NCBI GenBank assembly: GCA_003158415.1
Contig: PMJA01000127.1
Span: forward strand, 1 to 14,265
Direction of reading: 5' to 3'
DNA length: 14,265 nucleotides
DNA from: Methylobacter sp.
Lineage (GTDB): Bacteria > Pseudomonadota > Gammaproteobacteria > Methylococcales > Methylomonadaceae
The position numbers and the translations under genes are program-made. Of the stretch, positions 13,200 through 14,265 are shown piece after piece. The notes under the pieces are model-generated. The model did no database searches. It had not been told where the DNA came from and saw only the letters and a list, made by a program, of their open reading frames with translations. Within the stretch, counting starts at the first letter, position 1. Each line of letters begins with the position of its first letter.

Positions 13200-14084
13200 A
13201 TGTCTACAGAGCAAGTGTTGAACAGGGCATTGGGAGCCTATTTAGGCTTTGCCTGCGGCGATGCACTCGGGGCAACGGTAGAGTTTATGACGCCGAAACA
13301 AATTCAAAAACGCTATGGTGTGCATCAGGATATTATCGGCGGCGGTTGGTTGGGTCTGGAAGCAGGTCAAGTGACCGACGACACGCAAATGTCACTCGCA
13401 ATTGGGCAAGCCATTATCGATCATCAGGGCTGGAACATTCAGGCCGTCGCCGATAATTTTGTCGCATGGCTGGAAAGCGATCCGCCGGATATAGGCAACA
13501 CCTGTCGACGCGGTATCATGCGCTACCGGGATAGCGGTGAATTATTCGGTTTGCCTCGCGATGATGATGCAGGAAACGGCGCTTGTATGCGTAATCTGCC
13601 GGTGGTGCTGGCGACATTAAACCGGCTGGATTATTTTAACGAATGGAGTTTGCAACAGAGCCACATTACGCACAATAACCCGTTGTCCAATGCAGCCACC
13701 TTAACACTGGGGCATATTGTCAATCATTTGATCAACGGGCATGATATGGCCGCTTGCATACAAGAAGCCGAACGGTTGATCAGTCAATACAGTGAATTTT
13801 CCTATAACCCTTATTCGGGTAAAGCCTCGGGCTATATTGTCGATACCGTGCAAACGGTTTTGCATTATTTTTTCGGCACGGACAGTTTTGAATCTTGCCT
13901 GATTGCAACCGTTAATCAGGGCGGCGATGCCGACACCACAGGCGCGTTGGTTGGCATGCTGGCAGGGGCTAAATATGGTGTTCAACAGATACCTGAACGC
14001 TGGTTGACGCAGTTGGATCAACAGCTAGTCGCTCAAATACGCCAACAAACGACAGGACTTATCCGGCTTGCGGGATTGCTGTAA
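13200..14084 (+). CDS. draG: DraG, ADP-ribosyl-dinitrogenase reductase hydrolase, 294 aa
   Basis: DraG removes ADP-ribose from NifH and reactivates nitrogenase; it is a two-metal (Mn/Mg) ADP-ribosylglycohydrolase. Metal and substrate motifs are at family positions: Glu28 in GATVEF, T59-D60-D61 in VTDDTQM, Asp97 in SDPPDIGNT, His158 in HITHNN, and Asp243/Asp245 in NQGGDADTTGALVGMLAGA. Length equals that of the Rhodospirillum protein to within a few residues. The start ATG follows AAGGGGAG. In known diazotrophs DraG is held inactive at the membrane by GlnK/AmtB under ammonium; no glnK or amtB is in the window. Confidence 0.96.
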   Translation: MSTEQVLNRALGAYLGFACGDALGATVEFMTPKQIQKRYGVHQDIIGGGWLGLEAGQVTDDTQMSLAIGQAIIDHQGWNIQAVADNFVAWLESDPPDIGNTCRRGIMRYRDSGELFGLPRDDDAGNGACMRNLPVVLATLNRLDYFNEWSLQQSHITHNNPLSNAATLTLGHIVNHLINGHDMAACIQEAERLISQYSEFSYNPYSGKASGYIVDTVQTVLHYFFGTDSFESCLIATVNQGGDADTTGALVGMLAGAKYGVQQIPERWLTQLDQQLVAQIRQQTTGLIRLAGLL

Positions 14085-14174
14085 GAACCGTCGGGTTTGT
14101 AAGGTCTGGTTCGTATTATTAAATTAATGATTTTTCCGCTCCCTCAAGGCTGCGTAACATCAGCCAAGTCCCGT

Positions 14175-14249
14175 AGGTCGGGTTAGCGATAGCGTAACCC
14201 GACATTTTGCGCGAATGTGTCAGGTTACGGCTATCGCCTAACCCGACCT
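14175..14249. repeat. Palindromic dispersed repeat downstream of draG
   Basis: gtcgggttagcgatagcgta followed by acccgac is itself a hairpin (GTCGGGTTA/TAACCCGAC). A second near-inverse copy at about 14222-14249 (aggttacggctatcgcctaa, then cccgacct) makes the whole 75-base unit an imperfect inverted repeat. It is of the REP/MITE type; no transposase is nearby. The 90 bases between draG and the repeat contain nothing recognisable. Confidence 0.65.
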
Positions 14250-14265
14250 TGTATGATTAAATTTA

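Overview
The window is almost entirely the distal half of a nitrogen-fixation (nif) gene cluster, all on the + strand, from a gammaproteobacterium. The gene order nifU-nifS-nifV-cysE-TPR gene-nifW-nifZ-nifM-clpX-(glutaredoxin)-nifF is the arrangement known from Azotobacter. The moderate GC content, the interspersed palindromic repeats and the appended draT/draG pair make a diazotrophic methanotroph (Methylococcales, Methylobacter/Methylomonas-like) my best guess. That taxonomic call is inference from style and synteny, not from a marker gene.

Left flank (1-1591) is accessory DNA. It holds the remains of a ParD/ParE toxin-antitoxin pair, a 168-residue protein with a PD-(D/E)XK-nuclease-like motif, and a promoter followed by two very small membrane-protein genes. 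The first of these appears frameshifted at a T6 run; the second is a 33-residue protein ending in a His-rich tail. An intrinsic terminator and a long inverted repeat then separate this flank from nifU.

The nif region proper (1592-10922) begins with sulfur mobilisation and Fe-S assembly (NifU, NifS), homocitrate synthesis (NifV) and an unrecognised 48-residue protein. A nif-linked serine acetyltransferase (CysE) follows, to feed cysteine to NifS. Next is a tightly coupled block (TPR protein, NifW, NifZ, NifM) for nitrogenase maturation. After it come a ClpX paralogue, a glutaredoxin-BolA fusion and the nitrogenase flavodoxin NifF. Inverted-repeat elements sit at three junctions inside this region: nifS/nifV, the 48-residue ORF/cysE, and grx-bolA/nifF.

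The right part (10946-14084) holds a Rieske [2Fe-2S] protein, an RseC-like membrane redox protein, two small proteins of unknown function, and the DraT/DraG pair that reversibly ADP-ribosylates dinitrogenase reductase (NifH). The second unknown protein overlaps draT by four bases. The window ends in another dispersed palindromic repeat.

Together the genes cover cofactor supply (Fe-S, homocitrate), protein maturation and turnover (NifW/Z/M, ClpX), electron delivery (NifF, perhaps the Rieske and RseC-like proteins) and fast post-translational shut-off (DraT/DraG). I found no convincing sigma-54 promoter or NifA site by eye, and no tRNA, rRNA or CRISPR. No clearly new large system is visible. 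The best candidates for undescribed biology are the small unannotated proteins (positions 1286, 4975, 11774 and 12086), the Grx-BolA fusion and the altered substrate loop of the nif-linked ClpX.
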